Shown here in pieces: positions 20,415 through 32,556 of a stretch of DNA of 64,000 nucleotides. Below the pieces are notes generated by a model, which worked only from the letters and a program-made list of their open reading frames with translations, did no database searches and had not been told where the DNA came from. A program made the position numbers and the translations under genes. How positions within the stretch are numbered: position 1 is the stretch's first letter; every line of letters starts with the position of its first letter. This DNA comes from Beta vulgaris subsp. vulgaris (Eukaryota > Streptophyta > Magnoliopsida > Caryophyllales > Amaranthaceae), in contig NC_079205.1 of NCBI RefSeq assembly GCF_026745355.1, positions 37,732,545 to 37,796,544 of the forward strand, read 5' to 3'.

Positions 20415-21300
20415 TAAAGGGTTTGCGCCTTACAGTCCATTGGTCCAGTTATTACACCTAGATCTACAAGGATCTCGGGAGATTTAGCAACAATATTATA
20501 TCTTCCCAATAATCTTAATGGCAACTACCTAACATATGGTGAGGTACTTCTTCTTAACTTATTGTTGACTTTACAATTTGGCACTTGGCAATTTTCTAAT
20601 AATGCCAACTATAGGATTGCTAGAGAAAATTATTGCATTCTTATGATTTTGGGAAGTACCCTCACTAAATGGTCTTTAAACACATGTCATGTCCGGTGTC
20701 TTTCATTTATTCCTCAAATTGTTTGTGGGGGTCGTCTTGGACAACTTATGTTGGGGAAAATGTTTCTCGGCCTAGATGAACTTAAAAAAAACCCTCAAAG
20801 CTTTGTGAGATGTCCATTAGCCCTTCATTTATGATTATTGGAAAAATTTCTCTCATGAAACCCCACAAGAGTCTTACTTAAAAACTTAATCATGTCTGGG
20901 AGAAAGGTCTTCTTCCTCTCTTCTATCAACATAGCCAAAATGGTGGGTGGGAGGATTTTTTCTACACCAAGACATAAAGTGGGTTATAAGCCACCTTGGC
21001 ATTAGTGCAATTGTATATTGCAATTCTGGTCGGAGAGGTTTACAATTACCCAATCTTTGCCAAGTCACTTTTCTACTTTCCATGGAGGTGTCTAAGGCAA
21101 ATTGGTTGGAGGCAAGAACACGTTCATGCCCTCCAGGTTCTTACATCTTGTACCAATTTTGATGCTGATATGAGTAGTATTCAGAGAATCCATGAGACAA
21201 TTGTTAAAAGATCAATAAATCAAATGAAATACCTTCTAAGTTACCAAGATATTTTAGTAAAAATCATAGAAAGAAGCTCACTTTGTCAATTATAGAAAAA
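20415..21300 (+). other. decayed coding-like region of unknown family
   Basis: Short plus-strand frames at 20562-20834 and 20996-21295 and the stretch between them look like one former coding region with several frame changes (for example GTWQFSNNANYRIARENY and ARTRSCPPGSYILYQF). I do not recognise a family. It lies just upstream of the antisense ORF and could be part of the same element or of an older host-gene fragment. Confidence 0.35.
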
Positions 21301-21715
21301 AAAAAATCCTTCGGTGAAACACAAGGAAGGAAGGAAAATTCGTTTAGGCGTTTATACTGGGCAATCCAATGGTCTAAAAAAATAAAAAAGGCAGTTTTCT
21401 TTTTAAATAGTTGTTTAATTCTAACCGTTAGCATAGTGTCATGATTACTCTTCAAGACATAAATATTGTGGGCGGTTTAAAGATATCACTTTCATCAAAT
21501 CTTTCTCTCTCCTTAAGTAAGATAGTTTCCTTAACTTCCATTATTCTCTCCGCCAGAAAATCGACCACTGATACCAGGTTCATACTTTCCGTTCGTTAAT
21601 TCCTTTAATGCGCGTTGTTTTCTTTTCTTCTCCAACTGCACTTATGGCACCTAGCAGACATAATATTAGGACATTCGTAAAAAATTAAGAAAAATCGAGA
21701 GGGGAAGAGAAAGTC

Positions 21716-23538
21716 GTGGAACAGAGGAGTGAGAATGAAGACGAATTGTCTACGATGTCAGAAGAAGACATGCTAAGGTTTCTAGACTTAGGGAATTTGC
21801 CCGAAAGTACTGTTATTAGGAATGCCGAGTCTGATGAACCACCAGAAACTTGTCCCCCCAAATGGGTGGAGCTCTATGAGTACCCCTTCAAAATAGGCCT
21901 GAGACTTCCCTTCACCCCCCTAGCAAGAGACCTTCGACAGGGTGACGGCGTCATGGGAAGAGGCCTTCACCCTCCACGACCTACTGTTATATTATGAAAT
22001 TAGGGTCAAGGAGAAAAATAGAATAGCTTTACATGCAAAAGCGAGGTTAGAACCCCTGGTTGGAGGAGTTCAGTCGAATGACAGAGGTTGAAAAAACAGA
22101 TTTGTGTTTGTGAAGAAGTCGTCGCTAAGGGAAGCTGGGATGTCTTTGGTTAGCGGGTGGAATACTGAAGATGTGTTTATTTTTAGTCTTTTTACATTCG
22201 TGTCGCATCGTTAACACTACTCTTACGTCGTTTCTTCTGCAGGTCTTAACCCTAAACTACTGTCGCATTGCGACGAGTCTCAGAGTCTTTGCGACAAATT
22301 TTTGAAAGTACCAGAAGAAGACAGGCAGTTCAGAAGAATTCTATTTGCTTCTCAAGACAGTTGTTCATCCATGGCATCTGGTTAGTTTATCTATTCCTTC
22401 TGTTCTTTTTTTTTTGGGTAGGACTTTGACCAGAAAAAATTTCACTTTAATGACTAAACGCTACTGGACAGGCTCATCACAATCGCACCCTAGGGGGAAT
22501 CTAGACAGCCAAGCATTGGCTGAAATGCTGCGCAAACGCAAGAGGGAGACCTCTGTTGATGCTGTGTCCCTGTCGACAGCGTCGACAAAGAAGGACACAT
22601 CGGTCGTCTCCACTTGGACGATGAGCAAGATGTTGCGTCCAAGACGTGCAAAACTGAATTTCTGGCCCCCCTAGACGAGAGTGGGCCTTCTTACACTGTG
22701 ACCGTCCCTAACGACTTTATGTCGTTGGAGAGGTCCATATGGCCTGAGGCTGACAGGTTCCTTTTTCCTAGCGCTATGGAAAGGATTAAGGAACACACTC
22801 TTCCTTGCATGATGTCGGACGGACTAGAGCTCCTATTCCAGGTATGGACGCTTACTTTACCTTGAGACGCTACACTATTACGACAATGATTTATGACTGC
22901 CAATTGACACAAACTCTCTCTTCTCTATGCAGTCCTCTCAACATCTCCTTATGGCGAAGAGGGAGATCTCATCCTTGCTGAAGGGTCACCTGACCATGAA
23001 GCAGAGGATGGAGAAGGCTGAGTCGGATGCGAAGTCCAAAGGCGCTGAGATGGAGTCTTGCAAGAAGGCCATGGAGGATCTGGGGGTAACTCTAAAGAAA
23101 AATGGAGAAGAGCTGGAGGAGATTAGGAAAAAGGCGACTAAGTTGGAAGAATCCTCGCGTCGGGAGATCGAGACTCTCCAAGCGAGCATTCACGCACAAA
23201 AGAATGACCTGGACCTTCTCGAGGTTGAAGTGACGACCAGGGTCAAGGCTAAGTTAATGTACCTGTTCCTAATGAAGAAGATGACGTCGTGGACGCCACA
23301 AAAGGACATTGACCAGTACCTCAAATACATGGGGTCGATGAAGGATCTGATGGACGAGGAGGACTTGGCTGCGACGACGGACTCTTCATCAAAAGTAGAT
23401 GAGAACTCCCCGTCTTGTGCCGGGTTCATTGCGTCGGATGTGCCCCCTGACCCCGATATTGAGAAGGAAATTCCAGCCGTTAATCTGCCAGCTGTAGCGT
23501 CAACAGAGAAGGAAGCTGACGAGACCCCTGACGCTTAA
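21716..23538 (+). pseudogene. antisense extra ORF of the Tat element, 'gypsy-type transposase' domain, multi-exon
   Basis: The first part (21716-21997) contains PKWVELYEYPFKIGLRLPF-TPLARDL, the signature of the domain called 'putative gypsy type transposon' that many plant Tat elements carry. The reading continues with plausible introns: an AG acceptor at about 22241, donor GTTAGT at 22381, acceptor at about 22471, donor GTATGG at 22842 and acceptor at 22932. The last exon (22933-23538) is a 200-residue coiled-coil rich in K and E (LLMAKREISSLLKGHLTMKQ) with an acidic tail. There are frameshifts near 21940 and 22610 and a TGA at about 22088. The ORF is opposite to the pol genes at 24171 and beyond and converges on them. 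Antisense extra ORFs in this position are known for Tat-lineage elements; their role is unknown. Confidence 0.7.
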
Positions 23539-23592
23539 CTTTTAATCGTTCTATATTATGTCCTTTGAACTTTTAATCAAACTTTGTTTTTG

Positions 23593-24104
23593 GTCACTCA
23601 AGGGAGTGACTATTTGCTTTGTACTTTTTGGATCAGCTACGGAGGTGATCATAACTTTTAGCGTTTGAACTTTTGGGTCGCCCATGGGGGTGACGATTAC
23701 TTTGATGATTGTGCTTTTGAACTTTAGCAAAGTCAATCTTATGTTTTCACTTTGTGTCATATGCATGCATCTCATTCGTTGTTCTGACGTTTTTTAATGG
23801 ATAGCCAGGTGCTTAGTAAGCCATCTTTGGTCGTTCAGACTGAATATTTGGACTTATTAACTTAGGATATACATAGGAAATATGTAGATACTTACGTGCA
23901 TTTGTTAGAAAAATAAGTGAAATGTCGCAAGCAACTATGACTTTGAAATGACTGTGCCCCTGCTGTAACGTTTGGCTGGGGTAGAGGAGTACCAAAAGAC
24001 TTTACATAGTGAGGACTACGATCTCTCGCTTTATTACATAGTAACTTCCCTGAAAGTCAACAACACACAGTAAGAGAACACTAAGGTCGCTAGAAATTAG
24101 CGAC
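23593..24104. repeat. four short hairpins between convergent antisense ORF and pol
   Basis: Hairpins: 23593-23610 (GTCACTC/GAGTGAC, loop AAGG), 23631-23650 (GATCA/TGATC ends), 23677-23694 (GTCGCCC/GGGTGAC-like ends) and 24086-24104 (GTCGCTA/TAGCGAC, loop GAAAT). The first three sit in similar context, each followed by a T-rich stretch and ACTTTTxGG or AACTTTT, so they are copies of one unit with changed arms. Confidence 0.6.
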
Positions 24105-24170
24105 GCAGATACAATAGCAATATCATATACTTCTTACATAATGATGGGAAAACAAAATACATCACTTAAC

Positions 24171-24951
24171 TTAGAAGCAGTATCGTTTAAGGTGTGTAGC
24201 GTTACAACTACGTGGCACGGAGCTTCCGTCACGTCGGACCAATTGGTAGGCTCCATTGCCTACTACCTTACTAATTTGGTATGGTCCTTCCCATGTAGGT
24301 CCTAGCTTACCAGCGTTAGCCTCTTGTGTGTTCTGAAATACTTTTCTTAGGACCCAATCACCTTCAACGAAGCACCTAGCTTGGACGTTTTTGTTGAAAC
24401 TCCTTACGACTATTTGCTGCTGAGCCGCCATGCGTACCAATGCTGCGTCGCGCAACTCCTCAATGGTGTCCAAGTCGTTCACGAGCTCATCACAGTTCTG
24501 TCGCTCCGTCTCTAGACCACATCTCGCAGTCGGAATGTTTACTTCAGAAGGCAAGACAGCTTAATTCCCATATACTAGTGAGAATGGTGTTTGTCCTGTC
24601 GCAGTGCGCGGTGTCGTGCGATTAGCCCATAAGATGGAAGGCAACGCCTCCGCCCATTTACCCTTCTTGGCTGATAGTCGTTTCTTCAAGGTGTCAATGA
24701 TCATCTTATTACTAGACTCTGCCTGTCCGTTGGCTTGCAGGTATCTTGGCGTTGACGTTAGCAATGTTATGTTCCATTTGTCACAGAAACGTCTTGTCTC
24801 GTTGCTAATAAATTGCGACCCATTGTCGCATATTATTTCGGACGGGACACCAAATCTGCAGATAATGTTAGTATATATAAAAGAAATTACTTCCTTGTCA
24901 CGTACCTGTTGGAAAGAACCTGCTTCTATCCACTTAGAAAAGTAATCGGTT
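24171..24951 (-). pseudogene. Tat-2 integrase, C-terminal part
   Basis: The reading enters from the CACTA junction with [11 protein letters not shown], then shows the second catalytic acid in ICDNGSQF and the glutamate in [10 protein letters not shown]. The C-terminal GDWVLRK...GPTWEGPYQI tail follows and ends at CF-stop. A single in-frame TAA at 24561-24563 breaks it (after SLVYGN), with the frame otherwise kept. Together with 38277-38563 it makes one full integrase. The first catalytic aspartate is in the other part, 13.3 kb away. Confidence 0.88.
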
Positions 24952-26060
24952 AGTCACTTCTATAAAAAAGACCTAGGAAACCGGTTGAAGATGGCCTAGG
25001 AAGCCGGACTATAACACATCTCCATCTCACAGATGTCCTAGGTTAAGAGACAGGTTATAATGTCTGGTTTCTTTGTTTATTTAGGAGACCAGTTGACAGG
25101 TAAAAACCAGTCTCTTAAATAAGTGTATATATAATATATAAAGAGGTTAGGGGACCGTTTAACTTTAAAAACCAGTCTCCTTACCTTACCCTTTGAAACC
25201 ATTTATTGTCGACAGCCAGTTTCTTAGGCTTATTATACGTTTCTTTTTTTAAGTAAAATGTTACAATATATATACGTTATCATGTATTTGCGGCTCCTTG
25301 TATATACGCTTTTTTTTAATAAAAAAATTTATTTTTTTAATTGTTTTTGACAGGTTTGTATAACAATTTATAAATAGTCGCAATAATATTATTAAACATA
25401 AATTGTTGCTTGCTTTATTCATCATGCCAAAAATATATTTTCTACATTTAATTTATATACAAAACAAATTTCATTCAAAGCATCAATTTATTCTAATAAT
25501 GTCTTAAAATAAAGTTTCTATAATCTAATGCTAGCTACTAAAACTAAAATTCTAAAATAATCAAATAATTGAACTAAATATACAAAATAGCTCTATATTC
25601 TCACTTCCTCCATTAACCGAGTCTGATTACAGACGTTTGGGGAGGATGTCGTGGATCATGGTTGGTTTGATCACCCATCTTGTTATTGCCACGGTTGGTT
25701 TTGTCGAGAGGAATCATCTTCCGGTCGTAGGTCCTACGTCGGCTCACTTCAGGGTCAGATATGCTTCAGTGACGATGATGAGCTAGAGAACCGAGGCAAC
25801 AGATTGAACTAAAAGCCCACATAAATTGAACGAGATCCAAAAAAATCTAATTACGTCGGAAAAACTAAGATATGTTTCTCTCTCTTCTCTCAAACTCTCT
25901 TTTTATCTCTCCATTATTTTCCCATAACCTCATTCTTAAAATCCCTTCTCTAAACTTTCTAATCCTCCATCATTTAACCAATCACAAATTCACAAACTCA
26001 GTAACAATATCCTCTTAAATTTATCTTTAATTTATAGCCGTTGGATCTTGTAAATCAAAG

Positions 26061-26186
26061 ATGGAAAGAGGAGGATCCAACGGTATTAATGGATCTTCTT
26101 CTTCGTCATCGTATTACTCTGTTCTTGGAGTTCGTAAAGATGCTTCTTTCTCTGACATTCGCTCCGCTTACCGTAAACTTGCTCTT
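26061..26186 (+). pseudogene. captured first exon of a DnaJ-domain (Hsp40-type) gene
   Basis: 42 codons from ATG, starting [11 protein letters not shown], then a serine run and the N-terminal J-domain: [20 protein letters not shown] and RKLAL. The frame leaves the domain exactly where a splice donor begins (CTT|GTACTTCA at 26187). The HPD motif would be in the next exon, which is absent, so no functional J-protein can be made. The CT-rich 5' leader (25870-26060) seems to have been captured with it. It lies between CACTA subterminal sequence and the nested Sirevirus LTR, so it is a transduplicated host-gene piece. J-proteins stimulate Hsp70 ATPase. Confidence 0.82.
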
Positions 26187-26241
26187 GTACTTCATCTTTA
26201 ATTTCTCAAATTTTGTTTCTTTTTTTTTTTAATTTAAAAGA

Positions 26242-27789
26242 TGTTGTATAATATGAGCACTATAAGAGGGGGGGGTGAATTATAGTGAGAGAATAAGCAC
26301 TACTTTTTGCGGAATTAAAAGTAAACTTGGGAACAAACAATGGGAACACGAGAGATTTTACGAGGAAAAACTTCCTAGGCCTAGTAGGAAGAAACAACCT
26401 CGACCACAAGGGATTTTAAACAACTTTCCACTATAATAGGCCAAAACAACTCTGATTACAACCTATTACTTTTCTCTCGATTCTCAACTTAAGTCACTCA
26501 ACTCAAGTTCCCAACGACAGTTCCCAACAACTGACGTTTTCTCTCAAACTTCACTCGAAGTTCCTTTCTCTTTCTCTTTCTCTTTCTCTTGCTTCACTCA
26601 AAGCTTTCTCACACTTACAAGAGTTCACTCAAACCCTTTTTCTCAAAAATACACTTTGTAAAACAATGGAAGAGTAATAAAACTCGATTAATGTAAGTAT
26701 GAATTCTCTTAAGGAAAGGCACTGACACTTTAGATAACTTAAGACAAATTAACTAAGTCAGACACAATTTTCTCAAGTGAATTAGGCGTCTATTTATAGA
26801 CCTTTAAGACAAGACATGATTTCCACTAACTTAGACCATTATCACATGTTCTCCATGATTTCTAATTAATTAATTAAATTAAATTATTTATTCTAAGTCA
26901 TGTGCATCATCCACTAACCCATTACTTCATTCATAGAAGCAGTAACAAAGTACGTGGTTTTGCAAACTTGGAGAATAATTAATCTTATTTAATTTAATTA
27001 AATACTTGGAGGATAATTAACTTAGGCCACTAAATCCACTAACTCCATAAACATGAAGCAGTAAATCATTTAGGCGTGTAAGCTAGAATTTAGGAAATAA
27101 ATAAATAAAAATCCTTTAGCTAGTTTTTAGGAAAAATATCTTTTTCAAAATCTTTTATAAAAAACCGGAAAACAGTTTTGATTTCGAAAAATCCGAAACA
27201 TTTTAAAAACCGGAAATATATATTTTCGAAAATAAATCTTTTAAATAAAATATAAAAGATAAAATAGTTATTTTAAAAATAGAAAATCTATTTAAAACTT
27301 TTCCTAACAAACTTAAACTAACTTCCTAAAATTATGGATCTTAGTCAAATTATCCCTAAAAACTCTAACAACTATATTGGGCACACAATTACATTAGGCG
27401 CACAATATTAGTCACTTAGTGTTCCTAAATTAGTTTTAAAGTCTTGTTCCCTAATTATTAAGTCTTGTTCCTAAGCCTTGTTCCTATAGTGCCAGGTCTG
27501 TTCCTTTCATGGGAACAGAACCAAGTTCCTTTGAGAATTCACCACGAACTTAATAAAGCTATTACTCAACCTTAACAAGAAGATTAATAAATACCCTAAT
27601 GTATTCTAATCTTCATTCCATGCTTGATTCTTCATTTCTCGAACATCTTTACTTCGATCTTGATTAATTCTCCGCTTTAATCTTCAATCAAGTATTCTCT
27701 TAGCTCGAGCATGAATTACCTTACGCAACATATATAAAATATACTATGTCTTTTGTGGTTAGGTCATCTTCAAAACTCAAGGGTCAACA
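26242..27789 (-). repeat. 3' LTR of Sire-1
   Basis: TGTTGTATAATATG to AAGGGTCAACA, 1548 bp, nearly identical to the 5' LTR; most differences are 1-2 base indels plus two larger ones near 27240. It contains the conserved hairpin at 26371-26391 and a minus-strand TATA (26790-26799). Confidence 0.95.
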
Positions 27790-27804
27790 ATTTCCCCCTT
27801 TTTG
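27790..27804 (-). other. polypurine tract of Sire-1
   Basis: Minus strand AAAAAGGGGGAAAT directly inside the 3' LTR, the plus-strand primer site. A second similar motif (AAGGGGGAAAG) lies at 27981-27991. Repeated polypurine tracts are known from Sireviruses. Confidence 0.82.
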
Positions 27805-28317
27805 AAGATGGCAACAAAAGGCATATACTAAAAATAATACATATAAGTCATATAAAAATAATTTTAACAAAGTATGTAACCAAGTTAAATTAACTATTAT
27901 AGACTCGTTATTTGTTTTGTAAAGTCGAAATATGAGAACATAATTCATGACAAAAAAAATTTACTCTGATTTGCCTTATCTTTCCCCCTTTGGCATCTTC
28001 AAAAACATAGTCCACGATTTCAAAAGATGAATTATATTCACTAAACACATCACACCACCAAACTTGTAAGAAATAAGTTGGTTAGTATAAGCAAATAAAG
28101 CATTCAACTCTCAAAAACCGCAATCCAAGAATATTAGCCATTCATTTAGACGCACACATGCAAAAAGATCAAACTTAGAATTAAGCAAACAAGAAGTTCC
28201 ATTGTAGCATGATTAAAGGAGAAGGATAGAAAAGACAAATATTAAACAAAGTTCATGTTCCCACACAAAATAAAACAAGCTAAATAGAAAATTTATGTTT
28301 AGGAGAGGGAGGTTGTT
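27805..28317. other. 3' untranslated region of Sire-1
   Basis: Between the envelope-like ORF and the polypurine tract. It contains the second polypurine-like motif and no ORF. Confidence 0.55.
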
Positions 28318-30198
28318 CTACTTCTTCACCACATCATGAAGCTTTGCCATCACTTCTTGATGATTTTCGGCCATTGTATCATTTCCCTTGAGCACAATTT
28401 CTTCCAACTTCAACAATCTGAGTTCATAGCTTGAATGAGGAAGAAAGTTCACCAAGCCAGCCATATCTTCTTGTTGTCCATCCAAGGCTTTGTCAACTTT
28501 GCTCATAACCCCTTTTACCAACCCATTTAAATCCTTAGCTTCCGTAGCAAACTCCATCATTGCTTCCGAATGACCCATAACCAAGGAAAACAAAGAATCC
28601 AACCTTCTAGCATGAGCTAGAGTATATGTAGAACCAATGGTAGGATTTTGAGAAGTCGAGGGAGCTTGAGAAGGCTTGGGGTTTGCGGTTTGTTCCTTAG
28701 GTTTGGGAACAGCAGGTTGTTCCTCTAGAATGGGAACACCAACTGTTTCCTTAGCTTTAGGAACAGAACAGGAGGGTTTTGAGGTAGAGGGAGGGATAGT
28801 ATCATCTTGTGGTGCTAGGGTAGAGGGTGAGGCAGATTTTTGTGGAGATGGAGGAAAAGGAGGATTGGTTTCCATGGGAACAGGAGTCGGTTCCCTAGAA
28901 GGAGGTAGGTTAGATTCATAATCTTCCCTATCAATCACCTTTACTTCATCTTCCTCACAACTTTCTTCGGCATCAAAGTATAGGAAAATTAAGCACTTTC
29001 ATATTTTGAACCCTTTGACTAGCTCTAGTGCTCTTCATAACCGGTTTCACCACCTCATCAACCACCTTCTTCCCTTTCTTCTTAGTTTCTTCTTTTTTTT
29101 TTCAATTTTCTTTCTTTTTGATTTTTCTTTTCTTTTTCTTTTTTCGATTTTCTTCTCTTCAACTTCTTTTTCTTCTTCTTCTTCTTCCACTTCATCATCC
29201 ACATCATCATCATCCTCATCATCATCAAGATTAGCACGGCCCTTAATAACTTCTCCATTCACAACACAAACATTTAAGTTATTCAAGGCACGCACATTCA
29301 ACATATTTCCCGTGGACACACTTATGGACTGAGTTCCCGAAATTTTCACTTTAAACTTAAGTAGAATTTCGGTTACTAAGGCTCCATAGCCAACAACAAA
29401 TCCATTTTCAATGCAATGACTCAAATGTTGAATCATTAACGAGGAAATTTGTGTTTGTGAGAAGCAAGACAATGAATGTAAATTAAATCCAACATGCTAA
29501 CTTGAGCACGTTTGGAAAGCGAGGCAATAAAGCTTTCTTGAGGATGTGAAACAAAATTTTGTGATAAGGGGAAAGAAGATTATGTCAAGAAATGTTTTTC
29601 CTTTTGACCTCCATACTTAACAATCAATTGATCAAAGGAAATGTCCGAAAATGGATAGAACCACGTTGTTTCTTGAAATAACACATCTGTTCCTCTCACG
29701 GGAACACCAAGCAGTTTTTAGCATTAAAATCAATTTGAGTTCCTTTCACCAAGGTGGAACAATTTCCTTCTTCATCCATGGAAAAGTTTTCACAAAATTC
29801 GTCCATCAATTTAGGAATCAAACTATTTCCATAACATTTCACAAAAAGATTTTCCCAACCTTGAAACTTAATCATATTAAGTAATTGACGAAAGTTTACT
29901 CTTTTGCACCAAGAAACATCAATAAAAAGTCCATGCACATACCTAGTTGCCGTGGAATTTTTTCGAACAACCCGAGTTGTTCCTCTCTGGGAACATCTGA
30001 TTCCCCCTCACTAGTTGCATGAGCTTCTTCAACCTCCATTTCAACCGATTCTTCTTGTTTCTTCCTTTTCCTTAGAATTCTTGATGAAGAATTGGGAGAA
30101 ATATCCATGGGTGTTGGTGATTCAATTTTAGAGGATGAAGGAGAGGGTTTTTCGGCTTTGTGGGAGGAGAGAGAGTGATGAGTGTTTTTGGTAGTCAT
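28318..30198 (-). pseudogene. Sire-1 envelope-like ORF, frame-broken
   Basis: It starts at ATG 30198 (MTTKNTHHSLSS) with a Ser/Pro/Lys-rich N-terminus (RILRKRKKQEE). Pieces in other frames follow: 29696-29938 (SWCKRVNFRQLLNMIKF), 29047-29472 (GFVVGYGALVTEILLKFKV) with a long acidic-then-basic low-complexity run (E, D, then K), and 28318-28938 with a proline-rich linker and a C-terminal helix (LMKLEEI-like, coiled coil). The middle resembles the 'putative plant transposon protein' domain found in the envelope-like ORF of SIRE elements. No transmembrane or signal segment is obvious. The role in plants is not established. Three or more frameshifts break it. Confidence 0.72.
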
Positions 30199-30844
30199 GT
30201 TTTGTGGAGTAATTTTCGGTTTTATGAGAAGGAAGGAAAAAAATTTGTTTTGATTTAAGGAAAGAATAAAAAAACCGTGTATTTACACGTGTTTAAAAAA
30301 AAATCTCAAAAAAATATCTTCAACTAACTTGAGAGATATAAGGAAAAATCAGATTTTTAGGAAATAAAATCTGAACAAAAATTTTTGGTTTTTCGAATTT
30401 TGAAAAGAAAAAAATCTAACTCTAATACGCTGGGAATTGGGAACAGCTTTGGGAACAATGAATGGAACAATGAAATTTTGCTACTTTGGAACTCCATTAA
30501 TTCTTTTAATCCTTTGTTATCACTTAAGGCATAGAATTGTCCTATGAACAATAAGGGGAATATTATTGGACATTGGTGAGCAGTTTTCAGACATTTTTAC
30601 TTATACATATGAAATAATCATATAAGAATTGTGATGTATTTAAGCAAATAAAAACATCAAAAATGCACATCCAGACATAATGCCAAAGAATTAACACAAA
30701 GGGGAATAATGTAGCAATCATTTCAATTTGATTAAGCCAAGTTCAAGTCTCAATTTCTCAAACCTATCTCTATTTAAGGGTTTTGTCAAGATATCTGCAA
30801 TTTGACGTTCAGTCTCACAGAATTCCATTTTAATAAGACCCTTT
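30199..30844. other. spacer between Sire-1 pol and the envelope-like ORF
   Basis: AT-rich with no ORF of note, a short untranslated interval. The last codons of pol run into 30720-30844 in another frame. Confidence 0.45.
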
Positions 30845-32547
30845 TCACATTTCTTTCAGAAAGTGATGCCTAATATGGATGTGTTTGACTCTTGAATGGT
30901 GTACGGGATCTTTAGAAATACTAATAGCACTAGTATTATCACAATAGATGGGAACACATTCAAAGTAGATTCCATAGTCACGTAGTTGTTGTTTTATCCA
31001 TAGCATTTGGGAACAACATGCTGCTGCTGCAACATATTCAGCCTCTGCTGTAGATAAAGCAACTGTGTTTTGCTTCTTGGTGCTCCAAGAAACTAAACTA
31101 TGACTAAGGAACTGAACCATACCTGATGTACTCTTTCTATTGACCAGATCTCCTGCATAGTCAGCATCCGCAAATCCTTTCAATTCAAAGGTATCACTCT
31201 TGAATAGAATAGGCTTAAATCATCTGTTCCCTTGAGGTATCTTAGGATTCTCTTCACAGCTGTGAGATGAGATTCCTTTGGATTGGCTTGAAACCTTGCA
31301 CATAATCCTACACTGAAAGCAATATCAGGACGACTTGCAGTTAGATATAGTAATGAGCCAATCATACCTCGATATTTGGTTTGATCCACACTTGTTCCTA
31401 TAGAATCTTCATCCAATCTGGTTGAGATTCCCATAGGTGTATGATTAACTTTGGATGCTTCCAAACCATACTTTTTCAATAGTTCCTTTATGTACTTTTG
31501 TTGATGATGTAGATTCCTTCTTCTGTTTGCTTGATTTGCAACCCCAAGAAGAAGTTGAGCTCACCCATCATACTCATTTCAAATTCTTTACTCATGAGAT
31601 TAGCAAAGTCCTTGCACAAAGATTCATTAGTGCACCAAATATAATATCATCAACATATATTTGAACAACTAATAAATGTTTTCCTTTTGATTTTAAAAAC
31701 AAGGTTCGATCCAATTTTCCTCTTTTAAACTCATTTTCAAGAAGGAACTTAGAAAGTCTTTCATACCATGCTCTTGGAGCTTGCTTTAACCCATAAAGAG
31801 CTTTGTCAAGCTTAAAGACATGATTAGGAAATTCTTTATTTTCAAAACCTGGAGGTTGTTCTACAAATACCTCCTCATTAAGATAACCATTTAGAAAAGC
31901 ACATTTTACATCCATTTGATACAATTTGAAACCCATGAAGGCAGCAAAGCTATGAAGATTCTAATTGCTTCCAATCTTGCAACTGGAGCAAAAGTTTCTT
32001 CATAATCAATGCCTTCCTGTTGATTGTATCCTTTCACAACTAACCTGGCCTTGTTTCTTATGATAGTTCCGAACTCATCTTAATTTGTTTCGAAACACCC
32101 ACTTTAAACCAATAACCTTGTTATGTTTAGGCTTAGGTTCAAGGTGCCAAACTTTGTTTCTTTCAAATTGATGAAGTTCATCCTGCATTGCTACGATCCA
32201 ATCAGCATCAGTGAGAGCTTCTTCATGATTCCTAGGTTCCAACATAGAAAGAAAAGCATGAAAAGCACAAAAGTTTTTCAATTGAGATCTCGTTTGAGTT
32301 CCCTTATTTATGTCACTGATTATTAGTTCCACAGGATGGGAACGATGAGTTTTCCAAGGCTTTGGTTGGAAATCCTGGATGGAAACTTGGTTTCCTTGAT
32401 CATCTTCATTTCCTGTACTTGGGAACCAGGTTCAACAATAGTGGATTCATTCACTAGTGCATCATCACTTAGTTCCTCTTCTTCCTCATTGGGAACAGGA
32501 ACAGGATGTTGTTCCCTTGGCTTTGTTCCCATGACTTCGTCTTCCAA
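30845..32547 (-). pseudogene. Sire-1 reverse transcriptase and RNase H, frame-broken
   Basis: The RT begins with LEPRNHEEALTDADWIVAMQ (32075-32332). The palm holds [13 protein letters not shown] and [15 protein letters not shown] (31592-31936), with the catalytic motif YVDDIIFGA. The thumb and connection lie at 31180-31479 (GMIGSLLYLTASRPDIAFSV). RNase H lies at 30845-31183 (ADADYAGDLVNRKSTSG, ALSTAEAEYVAAA, IYCDNTSAISISKDP). Copia order is kept. Frame changes fall near 32330, 32050, 31600 and 31490. All catalytic motifs can be seen, so the decay is by indels rather than by loss of active sites. Confidence 0.9.
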
Positions 32548-32556
32548 AGTCTCATA

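Noticed and set aside
29006..29332. Plus-strand serine/phenylalanine-rich ORF
   Set aside because: Mirror of the acidic/lysine low-complexity part of the Sire-1 envelope-like ORF.
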